Assembly (NCBI GenBank): GCA_034336665.1 | Contig: CM067592.1 | Coordinates: 54,922,473 to 54,986,472 of the forward strand | Reading direction: 5' to 3' | From: Luscinia megarhynchos | Lineage: Eukaryota; Chordata; Aves; Passeriformes; Turdidae | Length of the DNA stretch: 64,000 nucleotides | Shown: piece after piece, positions 1 to 9,682 of the stretch | Layout of the letters: the number at the start of each line of letters is the position of its first letter | Numbering within the stretch: position 1 is the first letter of the stretch | Notes under the pieces: generated by a model | The model's database searches: none | Seen by the model: the letters and a program-made list of their open reading frames with translations, nothing else | What the model was told of the DNA's origin: nothing | Program-made: the position numbers and the translations under genes

Positions 1-1178
1 CATTTTAAACTCGATAGGGTGCTAGTTCTTGTCCATAATAATTATGTTAAGCATAATGTGTAGGGAACAGAGTCACACTCCAGTGGAAAAAAGAAATAAT
101 CATGGGTCTTCTTCCAGTAAAATGACAATTCAAGTGTGAAATGAGGGAGAAAAGGTAAATGTGGTCTAACCAGAAAGTACTGGCAGCAAGGAAATCATAT
201 ATTTCAGTATAGCAGGTAGTAGACTCAACATATCCCTGTTCAGGATGCCTTTCACAAGCACTCCAGCAGACCTGGACCTAGCAAAAGGTAACGAGGAATC
301 ATTACAGATGTTTGCAGGGAGTACTCCCAGGAATGATGAGTTATTTGCCAAAAAGAATGGAGATGACTCTGAAAAACTAACACCTGGGGGAAAGTAGACT
401 GATAAGAAGAAAAAGATTGTTCCTAGTATGAAGCTTGTCTCTATTTTGTCTGAAGGTGATTAAAAGCATCTTATCTTTTGTGCAGCACAGCAGAGCACAG
501 AATACTTGCATTTGCCTTCCCCAGAGTAAAGGGCCAAGACAAAAGAAGCTGTGAACTTTGCCAAGTTTTATGTCTGGGCACACTGAAAGAAAAGGCAATA
601 TTTCAAATGTGATCAACAGAATCAGAATGATTTAGCTATGTCAGGATATAGGACCTGAAAAGGGTTTTAAGCCTAAATACCACTCAATAGTCAAAGCTGA
701 TCAATGAGTAAGAGAGTAATCTTATTGTCTGTCATCATGAAAAATTATAGGGTTAGTCCTTAAAAATATTTAAAGGTTTATTTAAGGTAGCAGCTGGATA
801 ATTTTCCATGGGTAACAGACAGAGGGAAAAAAATGGTCACCATGTTGCAGTTTATCACTATCAGAAGCTCAGGCTGGAATGAGGGTCAGTGGAGAAATGT
901 GAAGTCATACAGGATTTAAGGAAATTCTGTGAAAATCCTACAGAAGCTGAAAAGATAGAAAGTGCTTCCACCTGAGGTCCAAACTTATTCCTTCTGCCCT
1001 GGACACTTGAACATATCTCTGTGGGGAACTTAATGGTACAGCTCCTTGCTAGTGCAGCAGGGACAGCAGAACATGGGAGATTGGTGGGTGCCACTGCCCG
1101 AGGTGTCTCCTTAGAGCTGAGATCACCTCTGGAGGACATGCAGGTGCTCTGGAACCCAGCTCTTTCCAATTCTCACGA
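1..1178. other. Unique non-coding flank of the first LTR
   Basis: No gene, RNA or repeat family is recognised here. The open frames present are about 100 codons or shorter on either strand (for example 861-1169 minus and 1021-1326 plus). They overlap each other and show no domain, so they are treated as chance. If the LTR beginning near 1197 is a 5' LTR of a minus-strand element, its internal sequence would lie here, but nothing resembling gag or pol was seen and no convincing TGG-type primer site abuts the LTR. Confidence 0.55.
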
Positions 1179-1220
1179 TGACAGACTGCATGAGGCTGTT
1201 CTCAGAGGTTTTCATGGTTG

Positions 1221-1226
1221 TTTATT
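1221..1226 (-). terminator. Poly(A) signal AATAAA of the minus-strand LTR
   Basis: The plus strand shows TTTATT, which is AATAAA on the minus strand. It lies close to the left edge of the LTR, so the U5 part would be only a few tens of bases, as in several ERV classes. Confidence 0.5.
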
Positions 1227-1318
1227 GTTTCTTATCTCAGAAATGCTTTGCCCAGCTCACAGCAGTCTGCTCGCCAGACGTTCAAGGCAGAATCTGCCTG
1301 GTAGAGGAAGGACTTATC

Positions 1319-1325
1319 TTTTATA
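1319..1325 (-). promoter_or_regulatory. TATA box of the minus-strand LTR
   Basis: The minus strand reads TATAAAA. It lies about 230 bp inside the LTR from its 5' end at 1552 and about 95 bp upstream of the poly(A) signal. That is the expected spacing for U3 promoter, R region and poly(A) signal in a compact LTR. Transcription would start near 1295 and run toward lower coordinates. Confidence 0.55.
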
Positions 1326-1552
1326 GTCCAAATTATGTACTAGGTATTATGTACAAATGACCCCCAATACAATACAATCTTGTTACATGGTCCAGTTCTG
1401 TCCTCATCCAATCTAAATGTGCCAGCATGTCACCCAGCATGGGTGACACAGAGAAGAAGGAGGAAGAGGTATCCACGCCCCAATTTCTCCATCTTGGCCA
1501 TGTGTCCCTTATCACAAACATTCTATAAATCTGCTAATTCTACATTCTAACA

Positions 1553-1830
1553 GTCTAATTTACACTCTATTTATTTTTGCAGCTTGCATTTCTTCTCTCA
1601 ATGTTGGTAAATTGTTCCAAGAAGCTAAATCCAGCCCCTGAGACACCTGTGTCTCATTTGAGAGTTTTTGGGGACCCCGCCAGGGGGGTCTTAAACCTCC
1701 CAGGGAAGCCAGAGGAATACTCTGGACTCCCACAGGTGGGAGGTTTTTCTGTTCTCTTTTGGCTCTCTTGGTAACAGAGCTGCCGTGCAAATAAAATTTT
1801 ATTTTAGCTCTGTGTCACTGGAGGGCTGTA
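1553..1830 (-). mobile_element. Probable ERV internal remnant, highly structured
   Basis: This block abuts the 5' edge of the minus-strand LTR. If that LTR is a 3' LTR, this is the last internal sequence of the element. A minus-strand open frame runs from 1790 to 1560 and stops just before the LTR. It has no recognised domain and its start is not ATG. The block is packed with inverted repeats: 1639-1656 (8-bp arms), 1673-1690 (6-bp arms), 1693-1746 (10-bp arms around a 6-bp hairpin at 1709-1725), a competing palindrome 1727-1742, and 1774-1813. A structured element between the last ORF and the 3' LTR would be reminiscent of retroviral RNA transport elements, but this is inference. The alternative is an unrelated older insertion. 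No clear polypurine tract sits next to the LTR, which weakens the ERV reading. Confidence 0.4.
1774..1813. repeat. Inverted repeat enclosing a two-strand AATAAA palindrome
   Basis: ACAGAGCT at 1774-1781 pairs perfectly with AGCTCTGT at 1806-1813. Between them, 1789-1804 is a perfect 16-bp palindrome, AAATAAAATTTTATTT, which places AATAAA on both strands. It could act as a poly(A) signal in both directions, or it may be a structural hairpin. Confidence 0.7.
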
Positions 1831-4226
1831 GTCATGGAGTTCAAATGATGGCAGGTCACAAATTCAAACCGAGTGACTTGGAGAAAGAGGGATGATCAGA
1901 ATGACTAGATCTCCCCATGTTACAACAACTAGAGAGAGAGAAGGAGAAATAAACAAAACAAAACAAACAACAACAAAAAATATACCAGAAATACATGTCA
2001 CCTGCAAATAGACATGAGTAAAATGCAGGCTGATTCTGCTGTTCCCATATTGAAAATAATTTTCATGGTCTGATCCTAGGAGAATCATAGATGATGAGTC
2101 ATTTCTTGCCAGCTTTTTAAAATTTCCCAATTAATTGGTATCTAGAAAATGAAGATATTTGGATCATTCTAGTTATCAAATAATGTAAGGCCTACATATG
2201 ACAGCTGTATTAGATTATTTTTCCTGAGCAAAACACCTTATACTAGATATTGTCAAATCTAAAAATTCCTATTTTACTCATTAATTAATAGTTCCAAGAT
2301 ATAGAAAACTTTGTATTTTTTTATTTATTTGAAGAGCTGTAATATTTTTGGTACTTCTTGAAGTAACTAATTGAGCTATAAATTCCTATATTCAATAAAA
2401 AAATATTCAGATAAAATAAGCTCCCCATGTAACTTACTTTATCTAACAATTTTAATTTTTTTAAAAAGTTGAATCAGTGGTTAAACATCGTAATTTTTAC
2501 TGTACAAAGACAAAACCAGTGGCTTTTTGAGAACTATTCTAGTCTATGGATTATCAAAACCTACCTTTTATAATAGAAATGCCTGTGGTATAGTGGTCAA
2601 AGAAAAAAGACAAACAAACAAAACACAACTGTTTCACTTTAGAGATATAGATTTTCTTTCTGTTATAGTAGTAACTTTCTGGCAGCAGCTGCTCCTCTGG
2701 AATCCCCTGAGCCTTACTCTATCTATTATTATTCCTTTGATTTTCTAACTTATTCTATTTCTTGAACGTTTAGCTATATCCCTGTTTGTGAGTTGTCTCT
2801 TTTACACTTTTCTGAGAGTACAAATACACTAATAGCATCCTTTTCAGTGTTTTGGTAACTCTGCTCATCAGAGCAGACATTCTATGCCTCTGGAATTTAA
2901 TTTCTTGCTAAAAATTGAGCATATTTTTTATCAGATAGTAGATATAAGCAAACAATTTTCAAATTAGTAAATAAAATGGCATTTTCAAGTTATTTTAAAT
3001 ATCCTATACATATAATTCAAATAAGAAACAATCATTTTAAACCACAAGACTACATTTGAGCTTATGACTCACAATAGTAAACTAAAAGAAAATTCTGCTG
3101 ATGATGATCCAGTTTTGAACCTCTGGCAAACCCTGAGATTCGATAGAAACTGCTGAATGAACATACAGTTCTATTTATAGTAATTAGTCAAAACTTTGTG
3201 TCACTGTAACTGTAAGTATGAATGAAATATTGATTAGGACTGGGTATTAAAAATTCTGTGATCCTAGTCCAAATGAAAGTTGGTACTACAGTGTGGTTAA
3301 CACAAAGTTTTGGAGACAGTACAACTCTCAGTTTGAATCAACAAATTGTCAGCCTAACTGGACAAGCATTGAACCATGTCAAGCACAGCAGTCTTTATGG
3401 TGAAATATCCTAAGAGTAAAGATCACTGTAGAAGCAGAAATCCTTTGCAGAATTTTTCTGGAAATGAAGGTTTCATGCTTAAATTAATGTATGAGGTTTT
3501 GCTTGAAATATTTTTGGGGTTTTTTTTTTTTTTGGAAACATATCTATACTATAGAAAGTCTGAAAAAATAACTACCTGGATACTAAAGATAATTTTTGAA
3601 GTTTGAACTCTTAGGAACAGGCATTCTGAAAGGCAGGAGAATAGCCTTCCAAAAATGCAAAGGATAAAGTAATATCAACAAGTCTATATTTCAGTAGTTG
3701 ATTTTCAACTGGTACTTGAAATTGTGCTTTTATGAACTAAATATCCAAAGCCTCAAAAATTAAGAGAGAGATGCACACACTTGTAAAATCCTACTATCCA
3801 TTTTCCAACTCCAGAGTAAATCTCAAAAAAGTATTTGACTGGCATTTTAAAAGGGGTCTTGATTTCTGTCTTAATTAAATATTGATAGTTTAAAAACCAC
3901 ATTGAAATTTAGCAGAAATGCAAGGGATGTGAAGTTGCTAAATCATTTATACAAAGCTACCACTAAAATTCACATATACTTACATTATTATTCTATGAAT
4001 GAGCTCTCATAGTTGTTTGAAAGGATATTTAGCTTTTTAATTGGTAGTAATAAAGCCAGCAGAAGCTTCTTAGTTCTTAGTTAATGTAAACACTTCTGGT
4101 CTTGGATCCTAATTGCAGCTCATGTCCTACATCAAGGCAGACTGCAGAACAAGAAGAAAAAACATGACTTTGGCTCTGTTTCTCTTGCACTGTGTCAATT
4201 CTTGCTGAGGCCCTGCCCATCTTGAT
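1831..4226. other. AT-rich non-coding sequence, nothing recognised
   Basis: No exon, RNA gene or repeat family was recognised. There are short low-complexity runs: A/C-rich near 1950-1980 and a T run near 3520-3533. The longest plus-strand frame is under 80 codons and featureless. Confidence 0.6.
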
Positions 4227-4275
4227 GTAACTTAACATGCATATATTAAGCATGCCAGTAACTTAATATGCATAT
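4227..4275. repeat. Two diverged direct copies with ATGCATAT core
   Basis: GTAACTTAACATGCATAT at 4227-4244 recurs at 4258-4275 with one change (C to T), giving a 31-bp period. Each copy holds ATGCATAT, which resembles half of an octamer (POU) site. It may be a small tandem duplication or a paired binding site. The copies are too short to assign to a repeat family. Confidence 0.55.
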
Positions 4276-5589
4276 CTCTCTCATAATTTCCACAAAAGTC
4301 AAAATCATACAAATGTAATTCCTGGGAGAGGCAAGCCATATAAAGCTTATGAGGCTTTTCCCTGCTATTGTAGCTCCATTATGGTTTACTTACTCAAGTT
4401 GATGTTAATGTGAATAATGCAGAGTCAGAAATTACTCACCCATTACAATGGGGTGCAAAAAGGAATTTGAATTAAAATCCAGTAAGTTTACAGGCTATTA
4501 TACTGCTGCTGTGGACATAAAATCAGTGTCTTGGGTTAGATGCTGACACTATAAGCACTTAGCAGGAGCCAAATTTCTTAGGGAAATCAGTCTTTGAAAT
4601 TTATTTCTGGAGAATATTTTATGGTCCCCAGAAAGAAAATGAGGGGATATTCACTCCAAACATAAAGATTTGAAAATACAACTTCTTTTGGGGGGGAAAA
4701 AAAAAGGTCTCTAGTAGGATATACTTAAACCCTTTCTTTTTTCTCTTCTTGGATGATGAAAACCACAGCAAGTAAATTGATAAATATGGGAGAGTCTATA
4801 TATTCCTTTTCTTATGTTCATATTTTTTTTACACTGAGAAGCAGCGAGTTTTAAGTATCATTTTTATACACTGATACAATAATTGCACAGAAATAAAAAA
4901 AAAGTCTTCTTTAGCAAATGGAAGAGAAATTATGGAAAAAAGCTACACTATTTTCCTCAGAGATGCAGTATTTCTAGTGTGGTTTCTTGGCCTAAGATGA
5001 TGGTTTGTGACAGCTGTATATTAGATTCTTCCAAATGCAATCCAAATCATTTCCTCCAACTGAGCTGCAATGGCTAGTTCCTCATGCCTCCTGTCCTTTC
5101 TCATATATTTAGAGCCTTGGGGCTGTGACCATGCCAGAAAAAGATAAATTATCAGGATTACAGTGGAGACAAAAATGATGTTTGGGTATCTGCTCTGATG
5201 GTTTGGCTGTTGGAAAGTGGACATCAATGGGTCTTTAACTGTAGGACTAGTAAATCAGGAAGTTTCTATAGAGCCAGAAGATGAAATGAGGGAAGAAAAA
5301 GACAGAGTGATTAGTAAATGCTTAAGTTTTCAGAAGCTTATCCTATCAAATATATACATGCAACCTGCAGATTCTCTCTAATCCCTAGTCTCCATATGAA
5401 GTAGTTAAATGAATAACATTTATATTTGATTCAGTTTTATTTCATGCCTTCATTTACCAACATATTTGAAACAAAAATTATTTTCTTTCCAGCTATGCAG
5501 AACATTCAGATTACAAACTGATAAAAATTTGTGAGTAAGCTGATGAACCACAGACAGACCAAATGTCTGTCTGTATGAGTTTGGAGGGT
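4276..5589. other. Non-coding sequence, nothing recognised
   Basis: It contains a G-run followed by an A-run near 4690-4706 and AT-rich unique sequence. The open frames near 4883-5227 overlap on opposite strands, are under 70 codons and have no features of a real protein. Confidence 0.55.
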
Positions 5590-5767
5590 GCAAGGGCCAA
5601 ACCATGCTGACAAATCCTACACGACATTGAGTCTTGCATGCAGCAGGCAGCCGACAGCACGGCTCTCTGAAAACTTTATTGTTTCGTAGGCTGAGACCAC
5701 AAGCCAGTCTGCAAAAAGTCTGGCTTAATTCATGAGCATGTCGGATTTAATTGCTGGGCAAGGGCCA
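5590..5767. promoter_or_regulatory. Candidate conserved non-coding element or enhancer
   Basis: The segment has more balanced, higher-complexity composition than its AT-rich surroundings. It contains homeodomain-type TTAAT cores near 5725-5730 and 5747-5752. A 7-bp inverted repeat, AAGCCAG at 5701-5707 with CTGGCTT at 5720-5726, lies inside it. Both ends carry the same 10-mer, GCAAGGGCCA (5590-5599 and 5758-5767). The shape resembles vertebrate developmental enhancers in gene deserts, but without alignment this is only suggestive. The flanking direct repeat could instead mean an old insertion. Confidence 0.22.
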
Positions 5768-8700
5768 CACAGAACCAAACACTTTTCTCCTCAAGTCAGA
5801 GAACTTGTAGTTTATCCCAGTTGAAGTAGAGCAAAGGCAGACCTTCCTAGGCATAGGCTCTATTGAAACAGTTCAGAAACCAAACAAACAACTTAAAACA
5901 AAATATTGAAGTATTTAAGGCACTATTTAGGCTTCTGGTTTTATTCTTTTCTAAGGAAATTCACTTAAGAATAAGAAGAAATATCAAGAGAGTTAAAATT
6001 AAAAAATATATAACTTAATTAAATCACAGCTGTGCAAAACTTGATTAAGTAATTGAAGGGATAGAATCAAGGAGAGAAGAGATTATTTTAGGCAGACAGA
6101 AGTGCATAATTATGAGTAATGGGCAAAATCTGAGCAAAAGAAAAACTTTAAAGATAAAGCCCAAAAACAAATTCTCACTAGTCAGCTCGACTCATGTACA
6201 AAATAGCTTTTGCTGGTGTAACCAGAAATCTAAGTTGGGTAAATGCATACTGAGGCATTCAGATATCATAGTCAAGAGAGAGATATGTCAGCTCAAGAAG
6301 GAACTTGAAGCTGGGTACCTGATGCTCATCCTGAGAGAATGTTCAGATTACCCTTCAGTTCTGTTAATATCTGAGGCATTGACTCTTCAATGTTTCTACC
6401 ATTTTCTGATGTTATTTAAAATAGATGATCTATCATATTGGTGCTATGGGTTTGAGTTTCTGCTGATGAGAAACTGGAGCATGGCCAGACAGACCAGGTC
6501 TCAGGAGTAGGAGGCACCCAATATTCCAATACTTCCAAGACAGCATTCAGTTACTCAAACTAAGTAAATCCAGGGATCAGCCAAGTACAGAAATATTCTG
6601 GCTTCAACATTTCTTCTTTGAAGTGTAGTGATTTAAACCTATGCAAGGATTGCAGTAGTCCAGAGGCACCATGCCTTTTCTTTGGCTTTAACAGTTTATA
6701 TTATCTGACTCTTTTGTCCTACCCATGTCACCAACTAAATACTCGGTTCACATGGGTACTTCACTCAAAGTCCAAGTCTCCGTGTAAAACTCCACCTGTT
6801 AAAGAAAGCATGTAATTTTTCACACTATTCTCCAAAAGTCAGGGGGAACTCACGCAATTCATGAATTTGTAACATGAGTACTAGCTAAACAGTTTCATAG
6901 TAAGATCAGAGACACAAACTGCACTCTGAAGGGCTGCCTACCAAATCTTCACAAATACCTGATTTCTCTGGTCACTTGTGAGACAGGAAAGCTTTGCAGA
7001 GGACAGAAAGCATATGAATGTGCAGTGGAAAATATGCTATGCTGTATTTTAGATGGTCACTAATAGTCTCTCTGGTGCATGAATCAGAATTTTGGACATT
7101 TCAAGAGGCTTTAGCACAACATGTCTTTTAGACCCCACATCCACTAATTGGCAGTGAAACAAAATGTCCAAGGTCTGCTCTGGTAATCCCACTTCTATCT
7201 CTTCCACAAATTTTTATTTTCTCCCTTCACCTCTGGACATCTCAGGCCTGAGCTGAAGTATGGCTTGCCAGAAGTTCTTCATTAGATAACTCACAGTCTT
7301 CACAGATTTTTGAATCACTTTCTTTCTTCCTTTTTCAAGGAAAAAGTGGCCAAATGATAGTCTGTGTGAAAGGCTACTTCACCCCCACAATTTTCCTGTC
7401 ATCTTCAAAATGTGCTATCTCTTTTGAATGCTAAGAATTCAAAAATATAGTTTGAACTGATTAAAAAAATACTCTTATTCTCTGATAACTAGCCAACAGC
7501 TCTTGTGAGAGTGAAAATCGTGCAGCCACCAAGCAAGCACACAGTAATTCATGGTTTCAGTTCTGATTATCAGATGAAGTAATTCAGGCTGGCTATTCAA
7601 AAGCTTTCACTAGCAATATTGTACCAAGGGGACTGCTTAAACTGGGATTTACAGTACATCTTGTACATTTAGGTAATCACATTTCAGTTTAAACCTTGCC
7701 GTGACCCCAGATTCAAGGGAATGTAATGGTCTGTACACGTGATAATCCTGCTGGGTTATGTAAGGAAATGATTAAGGGTTTCACCATGTCCTGTCAGCTC
7801 CAAGCACTCATTCCAAACACACATTCTGTTTCTCTGACAGATTTTAAGAGTGTGCATGCTCTAAATTTCAGTTGGTCTTCATAATAATCTGAGCCATTGC
7901 ACTCAATGCTTTTATATAACACTGCCAATAGTGTTTTCTTAAATATCATTCTTTTAAATTATATTAATGTTTTATATTACCAGTTTGTGTGTTCATTCAC
8001 AGCTTTAATGTTTGGAATTTCCCTCTCCTCCCATGTACCTCCATTTAGGCAAACATTCAGGCGACATCTTCAACTTTCAATATTTAGTAACTAAATTAGA
8101 TTCTAAATTCAGAAGCTCTCCTTTGTAATATCCAAAGACTTACACAGATATAAACTGAAGAGTGTAATGTCTAGATATATTAACTGATATGGCAAACATA
8201 TGTGATTCCAGCAGATCTAATCTCTGAATCCCTGTAAGGACTAAATGGTAATCTCATGTAAATAGGACACAAAACCAAACATACTGTTTTAGTTTGCAGC
8301 TCCTTAAGAGTTTTTGTTCCTCCAGTTAATTTCATTCTTTCAAATGTATAGAATTTTTCCTAATCCCGTCTTCAGCCTTCAGGCTTTGCATATACTAAAC
8401 ATCTGCATGCAAAACTGGGAATACTTGCCTCTTGGATTTGTTTCTTTTCTGAGCTCTCGTTTTCATGTTCCTAATTTTCACTTGCTCCTTTGTTGTGTTT
8501 CATTTCAAGGGTTTTTTTGTTTTGTTCGTTAGTTGGTTGATTTTTTTTTTTTATTTTGTAAAAATATACTCAGAGTACTGGATTCCATTGAGTTTGCAAT
8601 TACAGGCAAACTCCAAAAACTGAAGATAGAGTGTTCAAAATGTGGCAGTACAGCACTTCAGAGCAGAGCTTTACACTTTGTTATTTACATATAGACAAGT

Positions 8701-9643
8701 AAATATTGAGCATCTATACTAAGAACCTAAGGATTAGGATCCTTTATTTAGGTCTGGCAGGTGTGATCCCTATACCATACCTATGAATGCTCTCAGGTGA
8801 AGTAGCTTTATCCACAAGAGTGCTTTTACAGCACATCCAATTACTTGGTGGTAATCTAAACAAAGTAGGGCTGGAAGCAGCATGCAACACAACTTTAAAA
8901 TGTGGAATCACACTTAGCACTTTGGGATTCCTTCATTTTCCTCTCCATGTTGAAAATGCTAATCTATGCTGTGCATTTCCTCTAAAGCTTATCTTACAGC
9001 AGACAAGCTAAACCTTTGAGGGTTCTAGCAATTTGAGCTGTGCTAAAATGTGCACATTTCAGTCTGAAACTGAACTGAGGAACTTTTTCTCACATTCATG
9101 GAAACAAAGTTTAAAATATGGATCAGCACAAGACCAAACCAATTCATAGAGCAAGGGTTTCTGCCTCATCATCAAATATTTGGAAGCAACCTTTGATTCA
9201 TTGCTTGGATCTGAGATAGTATCAATAGAATAAGAGAGAGAAAAACTTGCTCTTGCTGTTAGCTTAAATTTTGAAGACTACATCAGAAAGACTTTTTCTC
9301 AGTATGGAAATAAAATTTCCCTTTTGCGGAAGATTTTTTTTTACCATTGAGAGTAAGTCTTTGAATGAGTTGTACACATTGAAACATTTTGTTCTGTAAT
9401 ACATCCAAAATATTTGTGTTTCGTATGACTCTCAGTTTTGCAAAGAGAACATAAGAGTCAACATGGAAATTTGACTTAAAATAACCTTCCCTTCTTGCCT
9501 TGATTTTTGTACCTATCTTCCCCTCTTCTCTCCAAAAATCTGTCAAAGAGAACAATTTTGTTGAATTTCTCCCTTCTCACAATGTGAAGCATTTTCTAGA
9601 TTTAAGAGACTTGAAACTTCCTGAAGACTTCAGGAGAATGGGT
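5768..9643. other. AT-rich non-coding sequence with chance open frames
   Basis: An ATG-initiated frame of 132 codons lies at 6112-6510 on the plus strand. It has no recognised domain, signal peptide or codon pattern that sets it apart, and its ATG context is weak. Other frames are 90 codons or fewer. A T-run sits near 8541-8552. No repeat family or RNA gene was recognised. Confidence 0.55.
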
Positions 9644-9644
9644 T

Positions 9645-9682
<38 letters not shown>
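9644..9682. repeat. (GTT)n trinucleotide microsatellite
   Basis: About 13 uninterrupted GTT units, preceded by a GGGTTTT run. It produces a poly-valine stretch in a plus-strand open frame, which is an artefact of the repeat. Length is likely to vary between individuals. Confidence 0.92.

Larger units (their letters stand above)
1197..1552 (-). mobile_element. LTR of an endogenous retrovirus-like element, minus orientation
   Basis: Read on the minus strand the segment begins TGTTAGAATG at 1552 and has ordered LTR anatomy. A long U3 is followed by TATAAAA at 1325-1319, then about 100 bp later by AATAAA at 1226-1221, and then a very short U5. The left edge is uncertain: plausible TG-start positions on the plus strand are 1179, 1188 and 1197, and I chose 1197 because its TGTTC partly mirrors the TGTTA at the other end. 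No clean target-site duplication was found for any of these edges, so the copy is old or an edge is wrong. The order of signals fits an LTR far better than random DNA. Family assignment (ERVL-like or other) cannot be made by eye. Confidence 0.68.

Noticed and set aside
861..1169. 102-codon minus frame beyond the LTR as a retroviral gag remnant
   Set aside because: No gag motif, zinc knuckle or primer-binding site; its plus-strand overlap is equally open.
6112..6510. 132-codon ATG-initiated plus-strand frame
   Set aside because: No domain, no splice or promoter context and ordinary AT-rich composition; consistent with chance, though only a coding-potential test would settle it.
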